A stretch of DNA of 64,000 nt, taken from the IMG/VR virus record IMGVR_UViG_3300043446_005562, positions 62,001 through 126,000 of that record; one strand, written 5' to 3'. The notes under the pieces were generated by a model. That model ran no database searches and was not told where the DNA came from. It saw nothing but the letters and a program-made list of their open reading frames with translations. Shown piece after piece: positions 52,701 to 61,712 of the stretch. Both the position numbers and the translations under genes were made by a program. This DNA comes from a virus. Every line of letters starts with the position of its first letter. Positions within the stretch are counted from its first letter, which is position 1.

Positions 52701-53428
52701 GTAACGGTGGTTGAAACTGCAACGCCCGCCACAATATCAGTAGAAGGAACATCTCGGTTGATTCCGGATATGTTAAATACTCCGGTTTTCTTATTTTGAG
52801 AAGGCGGTAGAGAAACTTCGTTTGTGTCTTCAAAATAAGGAATTCCTCTTGAACTTAAATCTTTAATTAGTTCCGAATAGGCAATGTTGTTTTTACCAGA
52901 ATAGGTTTGATCAAAGTAGGTTGTATTGGTCTCAAGCTGAGATGTCATCAAGACTCTAAGAACTTCAAATCTATCAACATCCGCTGTTACAATTGATTGA
53001 ATCGGCAGATCAATATAGATTAGCGGATTTAAAAATGATTCAAAAAACCAGTTAGTTTTATATTTAAAGGTTTCAGGTATTTCGATTGCGGCATTTGAAA
53101 CAGAATCTAGATCTGAAATTACTTTTGAAACGTCCTGTAATTCAAATGTTTTTAGCGTGCCGTTTGCATCTTTAACTCCAATTTGATTGCCGTTTGCAGA
53201 AAGCAGAGAATTAAATTTTGTGTCAATTGAATTTATTTTATCGCTAAGATGAGCAAATGACGGTACATTGAATGTTTTGACAGTGCCGTCCTGTAAAGTT
53301 TGATTAATATTTACGGTGTCGGACGGAGTTGTTAACATCAATGAGAGTTTATTTAAAAACTCTTGCATGTTGTTTATGTCAACGCCAAGTTCAGCTAAGT
53401 AATCGGATAATGTCGATTTGTCTGCCAT
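49796..53428 (-). CDS. Large virion protein (1210 aa) with coiled coil and FN3-like region
   Basis: A 1210-residue protein. The N-terminus is helical (LSDYLAELGVDINNMQEFLN). A coiled coil lies at about residues 429-500 (SLKAQIREVDKQISSKRSEL). A fibronectin-III-like segment follows at about 515-655, ending VLEIKVKSLSEAGWPENPT. The extreme C-terminus is Thr-rich (PTSFTTITNTTAVAPT). Layout and operon suggest a tail or baseplate component; the coiled coil suggests an oligomer. No close family is recognised. Four bases separate it from the 741-residue gene, so they are co-translated. Confidence 0.62.
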   Translation of the reverse strand: MADKSTLSDYLAELGVDINNMQEFLNKLSLMLTTPSDTVNINQTLQDGTVKTFNVPSFAHLSDKINSIDTKFNSLLSANGNQIGVKDANGTLKTFELQDVSKVISDLDSVSNAAIEIPETFKYKTNWFFESFLNPLIYIDLPIQSIVTADVDRFEVLRVLMTSQLETNTTYFDQTYSGKNNIAYSELIKDLSSRGIPYFEDTNEVSLPPSQNKKTGVFNISGINRDVPSTDIVAGVAVSTTVTKYKLDTLKYDEKLASSPNGLVQRTLKIGDRLLTADNSEYEVKGVETAGSVVILNRIFGIGTLAQGTELRIKPEIAAATTLPINIGYNDRQVIFLKPISSRLKLSTESYSKGVGVFSNTLTIGLNNGKTMTMSDFYKQFVSDFGLMFVNYAKEKKLPSALGQIPNLVTLDTASFKVVRTDAHIQADNDIADVKQNISSIESLKAQIREVDKQISSKRSELNTNAQLTESIKLKLNKDLSTLTDERNTLTTQYSSYVSSVTTSVNSTPQLISPPVYKVKGFWAIPAGKDTAYGLQQIVQFKVQYRILSKTGASEEATQIPVTDSAGNQTQGSISPWKEFLTKPRVKKLDPLTGFYVWQEESISDPTVVNSNQLELPINKGEVLEIKVKSLSEAGWPENPTESDWSNSVLVEFPANLQSIEDISVISQQVFAEEARINFQDELNAKGLDIHLSTAFTSRDKYFAHRAEDVASGFFSSDGSIVDLYTKLKSITDSLAAIQTSIATGAGQLKVSLVDQSGGQISVKNGQTVEIFAGYYKDQIKNSAGATVTYDHGKIITAQYYIQLENASQTPLQLISSLLGGLGEKAPVSNPANSPSDAYHTSLRYDAAPISISNVTAGDISAIRQISGYQSSQVKGQIIYRRGKSVNLATKLVEGDRQLITTADPDNISYDTTLSSSNYGYQGVNIGGQTVPYAAGHYLPYDPTLSNLTVLLGSYSPNSNVWNGLLDTNSSPIGGGLLSEFCISIDHPDIKAGGKYNSTWSNLYRPVYSSSSATKQITLPFSQAIHSETAVSDNTNAFGASYEQQAAYSTPITPSPLVLTSAGMREENYPIKLGYTENDRYLIGKYTCGAYLYIAPKSYEDIGATSFSPTAAKRLIEFGTTSAIQIPLIFQYRCSDYLKYVGGYRGNATSGLVNVKYAKKIGLDISLKEETFSFDVLVSAEYDKETTKTVPTSFTTITNTTAVAPTTNTI

Positions 53429-53432
53429 TTAG

Positions 53433-55658
53433 TTATCTTATTATTTTATCCACTTGAAATACAAAGTTTACTGGATCAATGCAAGTAATTTCAATGATAG
53501 GTCTGCCGGTTCTACCGTAATTAACTGGAAAATCGGCTTGAGTTAACGTATCAATTATTACGCTGTATTCAGCTACTTGATTTGATGCATTGGCTGCATC
53601 TGTTTTAATGTATATTGTGTAGTTATTTGGTACAATTTGAGTGTCAATTACAAGCCTAACCGTTTGGCCCTTTCTCCAGTTATAAACAGAGTCGTCTAAT
53701 TTTATCGTTTGATCCGATGTTAGGGTCCAACTTGCTGGATTCAAATTATTTTGTGAAATTGGCTTGTAGTGCTTGTAGTAGGTATTTGAAGTACCTAGAG
53801 TAAGCGTGGTAACATTTAAAATATTGATTAGGGTACTTGATAAATCAACTTGTGACATATTTGAATAGGCTTGAACGTCTGATGCAATTGTCATTTGACC
53901 TGGCACAGTTTTATCCAACACAATACCGTAGCCCTTTTTAAATGGGGCTAAATTATAAGATAGTTGTAGAGAAGTTTGATTATTGTGTAGATCGTCTAGT
54001 CTTGAATTGAGGCTATCAATTAAATCCATAATTGCTGCAGCATTATCAAAGGCCTCGGTTGAGGCAGCAACAGTTGTTTCAACCTGAGAAATCCGTGTTG
54101 CAAGCGCAGCTATCCCAGTTGTATTGGTTAGTGCCTGTTTTGCAGCATCAACGTCAATTTTTAGAGCCTCTAATTCAGCAAGCTTATCATTGAATTTTGT
54201 TTGAAGCTTTCTAAACTCTGTTAACACATCCAAGAAAAGATCTAATCCGACTGTTGTGTAGTCGTTTATTGATTTTTCGACCGCAACGTCTTCAATTGAG
54301 GTATCAAATTTTAAATTTACTTTGAATGCAAATGCATTACCGTTGGTTTTGTTGATTGGATCCGGCTTTTCTTTGGTAATCATTGGTATAATAAAATCAA
54401 TACCGGATTGTTCTACTTTATTTAAAAAGTAAACTCCATATAGATTTGTTGCAGTATCGGTTGGATTGGCTGGATCAAATACATCATAGTAAACCAAGAT
54501 AGCATTGAATTCAAAATCATAATTGCCAACTGAATCATTTAATTGTGCAAGGCTATTAATGTTGCTGTTTTGTTGAGCAACTTTGTAATTAGCTAAATCA
54601 AAATCAATCACGGCACCGTCTAGCGTAGATCTTAAATATTCAACTGATCTAACTGGTGAAGCGTTTTTCTTGTAAATCTTTTGGGTTTTTATAGCAGAAG
54701 AGGCGCTTGAATTTGTCCCGGTTCTAGCCCCATAGTAAGCAGCTTGATCCGTATGATAACTGTTTACAAGTTGATTTGCACCCCACCAAAAACCAACTCC
54801 AGTTGGATTTGAAACTGCATTATATGGAGAAGTTATTGAAGTCCAGTTAATGACAGTATTGGTTACATCTGACATTTTTTGAGTAGCTGAATCTGAATCC
54901 AGATCATAATAGGCTAATAGATCCATGCCGGTGTATGGATGACTATCTGTGTAATGACGGCCCGCTAGGTATTCAACGTCTAACGGATCGCCTGGCGAAT
55001 TTACAACCAGCATGCCTGGATGATAGTTGACATCGGCGATTGAATTAAATAGAACGGTTGGTGAGGTTCCAACATTGGTTGGCACATGTATGTAAAGTTC
55101 GCTATAGGAATTTTCTTTACTCCTAACTGAGTTAATTACATCAATGTCCGCAATGTATTGGACTACTCGATTGTATGAAGTTGAGCTTGCATCTCCCCAA
55201 TCTTCAGCCCAACGGCTTTGATTTACTGGAAGAGTTGAAATTACCTCGGTGTTGTTAGCCGCTCTCCAACGAATTGCACCAGTCTCTTTAAGCCATTTCC
55301 AAAAAACACGTTCGCTTACATTCAATTTTTGCTCACGAGCATAGGCCTCTTGGGATATCAATAGCGTCTCTAAATTAAGAGCATAATTTTGAAAGCTCTT
55401 GGCTAAGTTGATATTTTGATTTGCGCTCAATCCGGTAGTGATTGGTGTTTCGCCAACCGCTAAAAATTGAGTACGATTATCTGTTGCCATTGTTGTTGGA
55501 ATTCCTATTTCAGGAATTCGCAAAAGAGCAAATTTTGAAAATCTAAATTTATTCGTATTATTATTGAATGTTAAACTTAGATCCTCAAGCGAACTCTGGA
55601 ATGTATAGAACATTCCTTTTTGAGTCTGAATTGGTTTTATTAAGGGTGCAACTGCCAT
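53433..55658 (-). CDS. Large virion protein (741 aa) with coiled coil
   Basis: A 741-residue protein with an N-terminal part containing KLNVSERVFWKWLKETGAIR (near residue 113), a helical motif that looks like a specific contact region, and a long coiled coil at about residues 459-560 (RKLQTKFNDKLAELEALKID). The C-terminus is beta-rich. There is no membrane segment. It lies between two other long structural genes with gaps of 4 and 12 bases. It is probably part of the baseplate or tail periphery. I do not recognise a named family. Confidence 0.6.
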   Translation of the reverse strand: MAVAPLIKPIQTQKGMFYTFQSSLEDLSLTFNNNTNKFRFSKFALLRIPEIGIPTTMATDNRTQFLAVGETPITTGLSANQNINLAKSFQNYALNLETLLISQEAYAREQKLNVSERVFWKWLKETGAIRWRAANNTEVISTLPVNQSRWAEDWGDASSTSYNRVVQYIADIDVINSVRSKENSYSELYIHVPTNVGTSPTVLFNSIADVNYHPGMLVVNSPGDPLDVEYLAGRHYTDSHPYTGMDLLAYYDLDSDSATQKMSDVTNTVINWTSITSPYNAVSNPTGVGFWWGANQLVNSYHTDQAAYYGARTGTNSSASSAIKTQKIYKKNASPVRSVEYLRSTLDGAVIDFDLANYKVAQQNSNINSLAQLNDSVGNYDFEFNAILVYYDVFDPANPTDTATNLYGVYFLNKVEQSGIDFIIPMITKEKPDPINKTNGNAFAFKVNLKFDTSIEDVAVEKSINDYTTVGLDLFLDVLTEFRKLQTKFNDKLAELEALKIDVDAAKQALTNTTGIAALATRISQVETTVAASTEAFDNAAAIMDLIDSLNSRLDDLHNNQTSLQLSYNLAPFKKGYGIVLDKTVPGQMTIASDVQAYSNMSQVDLSSTLINILNVTTLTLGTSNTYYKHYKPISQNNLNPASWTLTSDQTIKLDDSVYNWRKGQTVRLVIDTQIVPNNYTIYIKTDAANASNQVAEYSVIIDTLTQADFPVNYGRTGRPIIEITCIDPVNFVFQVDKIIR

Positions 55659-55670
55659 GTAGTTTTAAAA

Positions 55671-56819
55671 TTAGTTTACAACACAAATATTGTGACTGCT
55701 AGTTATTGTGAAATATGATGAGTTTGTTTCCTGTTGAGTTTTTGTTAAACTAACGCTAGATCCACGATATTGAGGAGTTGCTCCGCTTTGAACGTTTGTG
55801 TTGAACATTTTGATGTAGGCTTTATTATCAAGAGTTGAACCTGACGTGCTTGCGGTTACTGCCGCAGTTGCGCTACCCGGCAGAGAGTTCCAAAGAGCAC
55901 TATTGATGTAGCCGGTTTTTAGATTACCACTACCGGTTGAGGCACTTTGTGTGAAACCTGAAATAATATTGATTCCCACAGTTGGGCTAGTCGCTGGGTC
56001 ATTTGGAGCTGGCCAGTTTGCAACAGCAACCGCAGTTGATCCATTAGACTCGTAAATTTTATTGATAATAATTGTAAAAGTTTGACCAACCGCTGGGCGA
56101 CTTGTTGAGCTTGTATAGTCTTCATGCAGAAGTAACCAAATTGGTTTTGAACTTGTTTGTGTGTAACCTGCTGGTAAAACTAGATCAATATAGATGAATT
56201 GTGGATCGGTTTTAGCAAGGGTTAGATTTGCATAGGTATAGGTTGTACTGTTTGCAGTCAATTGAATTGTTCTTGAAAATATTGAACTCTGTTGAATTGC
56301 CTGCTTTGCAAAATTGGCTTCTCCGTAAAATCTAGAAGGGATGGCGGTTGAACTGTCCGGATCTCCAACATATAAACCCTTATCAGCAATACCCGATCCG
56401 CCTGAGGTTGGAAAACCTAGAGCCGTTCCACCAGCAGTTGTTCCAATAACAACGGTTGGGGTTGAAACTTTTGAGCCAGTTGCAGTTGACTGTAGAGTCT
56501 TTGTGAATGAGATATTATCCGCTAAAAATGTTGATACTCCAGCACTTTGAGTCAGCGATGCAATGGTTGCAGCTGCGCCACTTGTTCCAGCCTTGAATAG
56601 GATTTGGTTGGAAACAACCACGTTGTTAGAGTAAACTTTTTCAACTGGATTATCGACGCCGATGTATTTATTGACCAGGTCGATTTCAAGTTCATTAATA
56701 ACGTCTTCTAATTGAGTTCTCAATAGAGTAACGTTTGCGTTAACGATCAATCTCATATCTGAGATGAAAGTTGTCTCCAGAAGTGGAGTTGTTGATAGAT
56801 TGGTTGGAGTAAATGCCAT
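55671..56819 (-). CDS. Virion protein, fibre/baseplate associated (start revised)
   Basis: A 382-residue protein starting at ATG 56819 (MAFTPTNLSTTPLLETTF). An upstream in-frame TTG at 56855 exists, but it overlaps the late-type motif GATAAATAAA (56844-56853), so it would lie at or above the transcript start; the ATG, 24 bases below the motif, is preferred. The protein opens with a helix (DMRLIVNANVTLLRTQLEDV) and continues as Ser/Thr/Gly-rich beta sequence, ending SYFTITSSHNICVVN. It could be a fibre-like or decoration protein. The family is not recognised. Confidence 0.6.
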   Translation of the reverse strand: MAFTPTNLSTTPLLETTFISDMRLIVNANVTLLRTQLEDVINELEIDLVNKYIGVDNPVEKVYSNNVVVSNQILFKAGTSGAAATIASLTQSAGVSTFLADNISFTKTLQSTATGSKVSTPTVVIGTTAGGTALGFPTSGGSGIADKGLYVGDPDSSTAIPSRFYGEANFAKQAIQQSSIFSRTIQLTANSTTYTYANLTLAKTDPQFIYIDLVLPAGYTQTSSKPIWLLLHEDYTSSTSRPAVGQTFTIIINKIYESNGSTAVAVANWPAPNDPATSPTVGINIISGFTQSASTGSGNLKTGYINSALWNSLPGSATAAVTASTSGSTLDNKAYIKMFNTNVQSGATPQYRGSSVSLTKTQQETNSSYFTITSSHNICVVN

Positions 56820-56843
56820 TTTACTAGTTTCTTTTTTTCTGTT

Positions 56844-56853
56844 TTTATTTATC
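56844..56853 (-). promoter_or_regulatory. T4-like late promoter GATAAATAAA
   Basis: On the minus strand this reads GATAAATAAA, 24 bases above ATG 56819, close to the 3' end of the 1212-residue gene. It probably starts a unit running through the long structural genes below. Confidence 0.65.
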
Positions 56854-56861
56854 AAAACCCA

Positions 56862-59800
56862 TTAGTGGTGGGTCATTTTGAGCTTTCGGTCGTTGAGTTG
56901 TTTTTCGATTGTCCTAAAATAGTCAATTGGGGACAGTACATTACATATTGCGGTTTGAGTTGGAGTTGAGAATTCATTACTTCTAGAGTCTCGAGTAACC
57001 GCGGTTAATTTGTATTGGCCTGGCTCTGGGAATCTCCAAACAAAATAGGATGGAGTTTTCAACTTTATTATTGTATTGCCAATCATGTCACTTAAAGTCC
57101 ATTCGGTTTCAATATTAGAACTGATATTTGAAATTATTACAAATATTGGATGAAACGTTGGAATTGTTAGAGTATCACCAGTTATTTTTGTATTGACCAA
57201 ATTAAATGAGTTTTCATCATAATACGAAGGTAAATAGCCGGTTTGAACTGGCTCAATGCTTGCGCTTGGATCCTCTGGCACAATATATTCGAATTTTATG
57301 TAGCCGTTGTCTATCCAATACTGAATATTTGAAGCCGGCGCAGGTTTACCCAGATTCAAGTCCTTTACAATATCATCAAATGGACTTGCTAGAAATAGAA
57401 GATCTTCGTCCACGACTTTATTGACCTGGGAGAGTGTTTGTTGAATACTGCTAAACGCAGTATTGTCAAAGATATTTCTAGGATTATTAAAGGTATAGAC
57501 TGGAATTATTTGAAGTACAATAAACGAGTTTAAATCTCCGCCGCTATCCATTGCGGTTGAGGCAATCATAGTTAATGAGGTTTCATCAATCTGAGTAATT
57601 AAACCCTCAACGTAATCCGTTCCGCCCGATGGGCTGTAACCTGTGCTTAATATTTGTATTTGGTCGCCAACTGCTAAATAGGAGTTTAGATTTAAGTCGG
57701 TGAGAAGTGGATCTTGTGTAAGAGTGTAGGTTTCGCCTTCTGTTATTGTGGTGGTTGATAGTGAGGCAACTCCGTCTGTTAGTTCGTAGCCTGAACCTAA
57801 ATTATCCAATCCAGTAACCCTCTTGGTTAATTTAATAATCATGCTATTGCTCTTTTGTTGCAATTTAGCGGTGGCTTTGATATTTGAGCCAATTTTTTGA
57901 TATCTAAAATTATTCCAGCCAGGATAAGAAGTTGTCTGTAGGAAATCGAGTAGATCATCAACGGTAAAGGTTGCGCCAATCTCAGAAGTTAAGTCAAGCT
58001 CATTGAACCCTCCAAATCTTAGGCTAACTAAATTTGAATTTGGTGAATCGTTTAGGTCAATTAGATTGGTTAGTGTGTAACCGTTTAAGGTATCACCAAT
58101 GTATCCAAAATCGCTAAAGTCCAAATGATATATTTCATTTATTTTTGCGGTTGCGTAATCTGAAATTGTTGGTTGGCCGTTTTTTATGCCGGTGCCCCAA
58201 TATTTTTTGTTTGCATTGGTTGAGACTGAGTAGGGTTCGTATCCTGTTGAAAGGCTGTTAAATATCTGAATTTCGTCCTGATGGCCGCCTACTCCATAAT
58301 AATTAGAATAGGTGTACCAGTCTAAATATTGATTTGAGATTGTTGTTATTGCACCGTTTTCTCCATTTGGATTAATGATGTTTGCAAAAGGATCATACAG
58401 TGGACTGTTGGTAAGATCACCAATTGTTACATTGTGAAGTGATCTAAAATCGTACTTGAATTTGTCTTGAATTTTTGTAAATACTTGTATTGTTGGAATT
58501 TCGGTATTCACAGTTATGGTTTTGTAGTCAACCGAGATTCCACCCTGTAAATCATAAATTTTTATCTGAATATCGTAGTTTCCAACATAAGGTAAAATAT
58601 GAGGCAATTTAGCAAGATCGCCGACTGCTCCACGAATTTCAAAATGATAACCTTTAGGCCCATCAATTATCCACTCTAATTCATATCCATTTTTATATTT
58701 TAGATTAGACAGAGTAAAATGGGTATCAACAATGTGAATTGTCCAACTTGTGTTGTTTGTCGCGTATCCATTGTAATCGGTGATTAAAACCTCAATTGTA
58801 TTTGTGGCTTGGCCTATTGGATTCACAGCTGTCACTTTGCCTAAAATCCATTGTGAAGTGTCTGTTGTGATGTATATTTTTATGGGAGTATCAACCTTGA
58901 ATGGCTGAACCGACGCACACGTAAAATACTTTGTTCCCGTGCTAATATTGTTGGAGGTTGATGAAGTTGACGGTGAAACTACTGTGAAATCGATAAATGA
59001 TAAGCTGTCTAATTCCTGTAGAGTTAAATCAGTTATAAAGGCCTCAAGTACAACTGGGCAGCCGATTGTGTCCAACACGTCATCGCCTGGAGTCAGTGGG
59101 CTTGCTTCACCAATATTTGTGTATTCATGTTCGGTAACCGCTGTGTAATAGCTCTCAATTGCATCGTTTAGGTAACTAATTTGTGCAGTTGGATACTTTT
59201 GATCCGACGAATAGGGATTTGCTGTGCCATAATTAAAGCTTAGCGCTGGAAAGGCTGATGTTCCATTTATTTTTGGATAAAGCGTTTTAATATCTCTAAT
59301 CTTTAGGTTTAGCGCAGTTAAGTTTGGAGAGAGTATTTTTATTGAATAGACATCATTTACTTTGAGCTCCTCAATTTGAGTCTCGTCCAACCAATTACGT
59401 AGATTAAACTTATTGAAATAGATGAATTCACCAATGATGTCTTTGATGATTACGTTGACTGGAATGACTTCGTTTTTAAGTTTTCTAGCAAGACCGTGTA
59501 GTTTGAAAAATATTTCGTCAACTGTGAAATCAGTTGTTGCCTCTACCTCCGGTAAACCATCATCATCGTATACGTCTGTTGCTACGGTAAATTCATAAGC
59601 CAATGCTAAAAACTCGGTCTTTCTAAATTTTAAACCATTTCTAATTTGGCTGTTTTCGTCAACTAGATTAACTTTGTTAATGTCTCCCAACTGCATTAGA
59701 TCAGTTACGTCAACCATTGCAAGTTTATTGTAGTAGGTTGAATTGGGATCGCGGTCTCTCCAGTATTCTTTGACTCTGAGCACATCCTTATAGCCCATTA

Positions 59801-60500
59801 ATGTGATTAGGTTAAGTAGGCCCTTGTAGGTACCAACGTATGGATAAACTTGGTCTACACTGACTAGTAATTGCTTTCTAGCCTGGTTAATTTGTGCCCA
59901 GTCAGGTAAGCCCTCCTTAAGATCGTAATCCTTAAGTAGTAGAGCGTCTTCTCGATTGAATTTTACTCCAAAATTGCTTAGCCATATCCTAAATCTCTCG
60001 TCCTCGTCTTCTCCTTCTCCGTAAAATGTCATCTCCAACACAAGAGTTGATTCGCTCGCGGTTGTGTAGTAGACTTGAAGAACTCTGGAATAGGATTTTT
60101 CTTGAGCTGGGGTAAATGCAACATTAAGCTGCATTGGATAGCTTATGTCTAAAGGTTGTGCTGAGACTCCAAAATCACTGTGATTGATTGTTAGAGAATC
60201 TTGTTTGGTTAAAAAATTATGAGTTCCGTCTGGCAGTTTTTCTTGAGAAACTGTGAATATGAAAAAGTTGTCAGCTGAGTCAGCAGTTTTCCATTTAAAC
60301 TCGAATTTTGTGTCAGGATCTAATTTTGGATAGGAATAGACACCGTTTGTATTTTCAAGAATAAAGATATTGGAACAATCGTACAGAGCGGTTGAAATTG
60401 GCAAAAAATAGTCAGCTCCAGCCCAATAACCGTCGGTTGTTTGGCTTAAGTTATAAGCTTCTCCGTTCTTGTCAAAAAAGACGAGATTGTTAATATCCAT
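56862..60500 (-). CDS. Large baseplate-type virion protein (1212 aa), possibly gp7/gpI-like
   Basis: A 1212-residue protein. Residues about 175-260 (LSNFGVKFNREDALLLKDYD, then QVYPYVGTYKGLLNLITLMGYKD, split here by short gaps) resemble the tail-protein-I type segment in which a chain length is followed by GT(y)xgl..l...lgy, found also near the end of T4 gp7. PKD-like sandwiches are suggested near residues 600-665 (HILPYVGNYDIQIKIYDLQG) and at the C-terminus (RFPEPGQYKLTAVTRDSRSN). A late-type motif lies 20 bases above the ATG. It heads the longest structural run. The wedge assignment is a guess from one segment. Confidence 0.5.
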   Translation of the reverse strand: MDINNLVFFDKNGEAYNLSQTTDGYWAGADYFLPISTALYDCSNIFILENTNGVYSYPKLDPDTKFEFKWKTADSADNFFIFTVSQEKLPDGTHNFLTKQDSLTINHSDFGVSAQPLDISYPMQLNVAFTPAQEKSYSRVLQVYYTTASESTLVLEMTFYGEGEDEDERFRIWLSNFGVKFNREDALLLKDYDLKEGLPDWAQINQARKQLLVSVDQVYPYVGTYKGLLNLITLMGYKDVLRVKEYWRDRDPNSTYYNKLAMVDVTDLMQLGDINKVNLVDENSQIRNGLKFRKTEFLALAYEFTVATDVYDDDGLPEVEATTDFTVDEIFFKLHGLARKLKNEVIPVNVIIKDIIGEFIYFNKFNLRNWLDETQIEELKVNDVYSIKILSPNLTALNLKIRDIKTLYPKINGTSAFPALSFNYGTANPYSSDQKYPTAQISYLNDAIESYYTAVTEHEYTNIGEASPLTPGDDVLDTIGCPVVLEAFITDLTLQELDSLSFIDFTVVSPSTSSTSNNISTGTKYFTCASVQPFKVDTPIKIYITTDTSQWILGKVTAVNPIGQATNTIEVLITDYNGYATNNTSWTIHIVDTHFTLSNLKYKNGYELEWIIDGPKGYHFEIRGAVGDLAKLPHILPYVGNYDIQIKIYDLQGGISVDYKTITVNTEIPTIQVFTKIQDKFKYDFRSLHNVTIGDLTNSPLYDPFANIINPNGENGAITTISNQYLDWYTYSNYYGVGGHQDEIQIFNSLSTGYEPYSVSTNANKKYWGTGIKNGQPTISDYATAKINEIYHLDFSDFGYIGDTLNGYTLTNLIDLNDSPNSNLVSLRFGGFNELDLTSEIGATFTVDDLLDFLQTTSYPGWNNFRYQKIGSNIKATAKLQQKSNSMIIKLTKRVTGLDNLGSGYELTDGVASLSTTTITEGETYTLTQDPLLTDLNLNSYLAVGDQIQILSTGYSPSGGTDYVEGLITQIDETSLTMIASTAMDSGGDLNSFIVLQIIPVYTFNNPRNIFDNTAFSSIQQTLSQVNKVVDEDLLFLASPFDDIVKDLNLGKPAPASNIQYWIDNGYIKFEYIVPEDPSASIEPVQTGYLPSYYDENSFNLVNTKITGDTLTIPTFHPIFVIISNISSNIETEWTLSDMIGNTIIKLKTPSYFVWRFPEPGQYKLTAVTRDSRSNEFSTPTQTAICNVLSPIDYFRTIEKQLNDRKLKMTHH

Positions 60501-60519
60501 GTGAGTGTTCTACCTTTGA

Positions 60520-60529
60520 ATTATTTATT
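60520..60529 (-). promoter_or_regulatory. T4-like late promoter AATAAATAAT
   Basis: On the minus strand this reads AATAAATAAT, in the 45-base gap below the gp55-like gene and 20 bases before ATG 60500. Confidence 0.55.
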
Positions 60530-60545
60530 AAGGGTAGGACTAGAG

Positions 60546-60989
60546 TTAAATAGTGTAGATCTCGCTCTCGCCCGTAAAACTTAATGAGACGAATTCCACC
60601 TTTTCACCCTTGCCTATGTGCTTGTAAATCTTTTTGTACTCTTTAGCATAGCCGTTCTTGGCAATTTGAGTGAAATAGGCAAATGCATTATTGGATTTTT
60701 CTTCGTTGAAGTTTTTCCAGTAACGCAAAAGATCCAAGAGGGCGGATTGAATACAGTCTTCGCGGTCTAATGGATTCGAAAAGGTCAATTTTTGAATTGC
60801 CCGGTTTGCAAGCAGCATAAAATACTCAATTGCCTTTGGTGAAAGCTCTCCAGCTTTGTGCTGATAGCCAGTTTCCTCATTAAGTAGTCCATGTTTACAC
60901 CTTATAATTTCATTAGTGAAATCTCGGTTGTTGATGTAGTACTTATTTTGTTTTGCTTTACTTAGGGGTTTAACTGGATCGGTTGCCAT
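60546..60989 (-). CDS. 55: T4 gp55-like late-transcription sigma factor
   Basis: A 147-residue protein resembling gp55, the small divergent sigma of T4-type phages. The N-terminus reads KYYINNRDFTNEIIRCK, like gp55 YNYVNNKELLQAIIDWK. The sigma region 2-like core is LLANRAIQKLTFSNPLDRED, then CIQSALLDLLRYWKNFNEEK and AFAYFTQIAKNGYAKEYKKI, like gp55 ...[25 protein letters not shown]. There is no region 4, as expected, because gp55 reads only the -10-like TATAAATA element and is helped by the sliding clamp. It lies one base after the RuvC-like gene. The many [G/A]ATAAATAA motifs in this window are its probable targets. Confidence 0.85.
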   Translation of the reverse strand: MATDPVKPLSKAKQNKYYINNRDFTNEIIRCKHGLLNEETGYQHKAGELSPKAIEYFMLLANRAIQKLTFSNPLDREDCIQSALLDLLRYWKNFNEEKSNNAFAYFTQIAKNGYAKEYKKIYKHIGKGEKVEFVSLSFTGESEIYTI

Positions 60990-60990
60990 G

Positions 60991-61659
60991 TTAATTGGGT
61001 TCTTTTAGCGACTCGTGTATTTTTAAAACGGCTAAATAAGCGTCAATCATGTCCATAAATGGTGATTTAACCTCTTGGCCCTTGAGAATCTGGTCCTCGT
61101 ATCTATTTATTGCATTATGTAGATCGCTGTTTATTGCGAGTCTTGGATTTTCTTTAAATATTTTGTAAATATCAAACTTTCCGGCATTACCCTTTGCACC
61201 AATTGCATTTTTAAGCTCGCCGGGTGAAAATATGAATACTCTTTCGCTGTGACCAGCTAAAATTCTGTCTAAAATAGCCTTTCTCATCATACCTGTCGAT
61301 TGGGCTATGTCTAATAAGGCATTGCCTTGGGCGCCGTACGCAATACCCTCAATTGAAACTATGACCAGGTCTTCATTTTTGACCTTGGCTAAAATCTCGG
61401 TCACTAGCGCATCGACTAGGGTTGAATAGTTTGATAGCTTAGACCTTTCTATTGCTGAATAGGTATCTTGGCCCTTTTGCCTAGCTGGTAAATGAACAAA
61501 TTTAAGCCCCTTGAACTCTGATTCAATGTCGTCTAGGAACTTTTTGTAAATTTTAGTGGTATTAGTATTGACACAGGCGATCCAGCTGAAACTTTTGAAG
61601 TCTCGACTAATGCAGACTGCTGGGAACTGTATTGAAAAATCTATGCCGACGATTATCAA
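60991..61659 (-). CDS. RuvC-like Holliday junction resolvase
   Basis: A 222-residue RNase H-fold nuclease. The first catalytic Asp is in IVGIDFS (residue 7), the Glu in VSIEGIAYGAQG (about 104), and the last pair in FMDMIDAYLA (about 203-206), matching the D-E-D..D layout of RuvC. The start must be the TTG at 61659: a TGA lies two codons upstream in frame and no ATG precedes the first catalytic Asp. The role is cutting branched recombination and replication DNA, probably before packaging, where T4 uses gp49. It starts the late-sigma transcript; a sigma70-like element is seen upstream. Confidence 0.78.
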   Translation of the reverse strand: MIIVGIDFSIQFPAVCISRDFKSFSWIACVNTNTTKIYKKFLDDIESEFKGLKFVHLPARQKGQDTYSAIERSKLSNYSTLVDALVTEILAKVKNEDLVIVSIEGIAYGAQGNALLDIAQSTGMMRKAILDRILAGHSERVFIFSPGELKNAIGAKGNAGKFDIYKIFKENPRLAINSDLHNAINRYEDQILKGQEVKSPFMDMIDAYLAVLKIHESLKEPN

Positions 61660-61682
61660 CTTTCATGGGTGTCATTTTGACT

Positions 61683-61712
61683 ATTCTACTCATAAAAAAA
61701 ATTTAGTTTTTA
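61683..61712 (-). promoter_or_regulatory. Candidate sigma70-like promoter for resolvase and gp55-like genes
   Basis: On the minus strand TTGACT and TATGAG are 17 bases apart, about 25 bases upstream of the TTG start. No late-type motif occurs in this 229-base divergent region, which fits earlier transcription by host polymerase. The spacer is A/T-rich and the match is moderate, so chance is possible. Confidence 0.3.

Noticed and set aside
56820-56855. Longer TTG start of the 382-residue virion protein at 56855
   Set aside because: It overlaps the late promoter motif and would lie upstream of the predicted transcript start.
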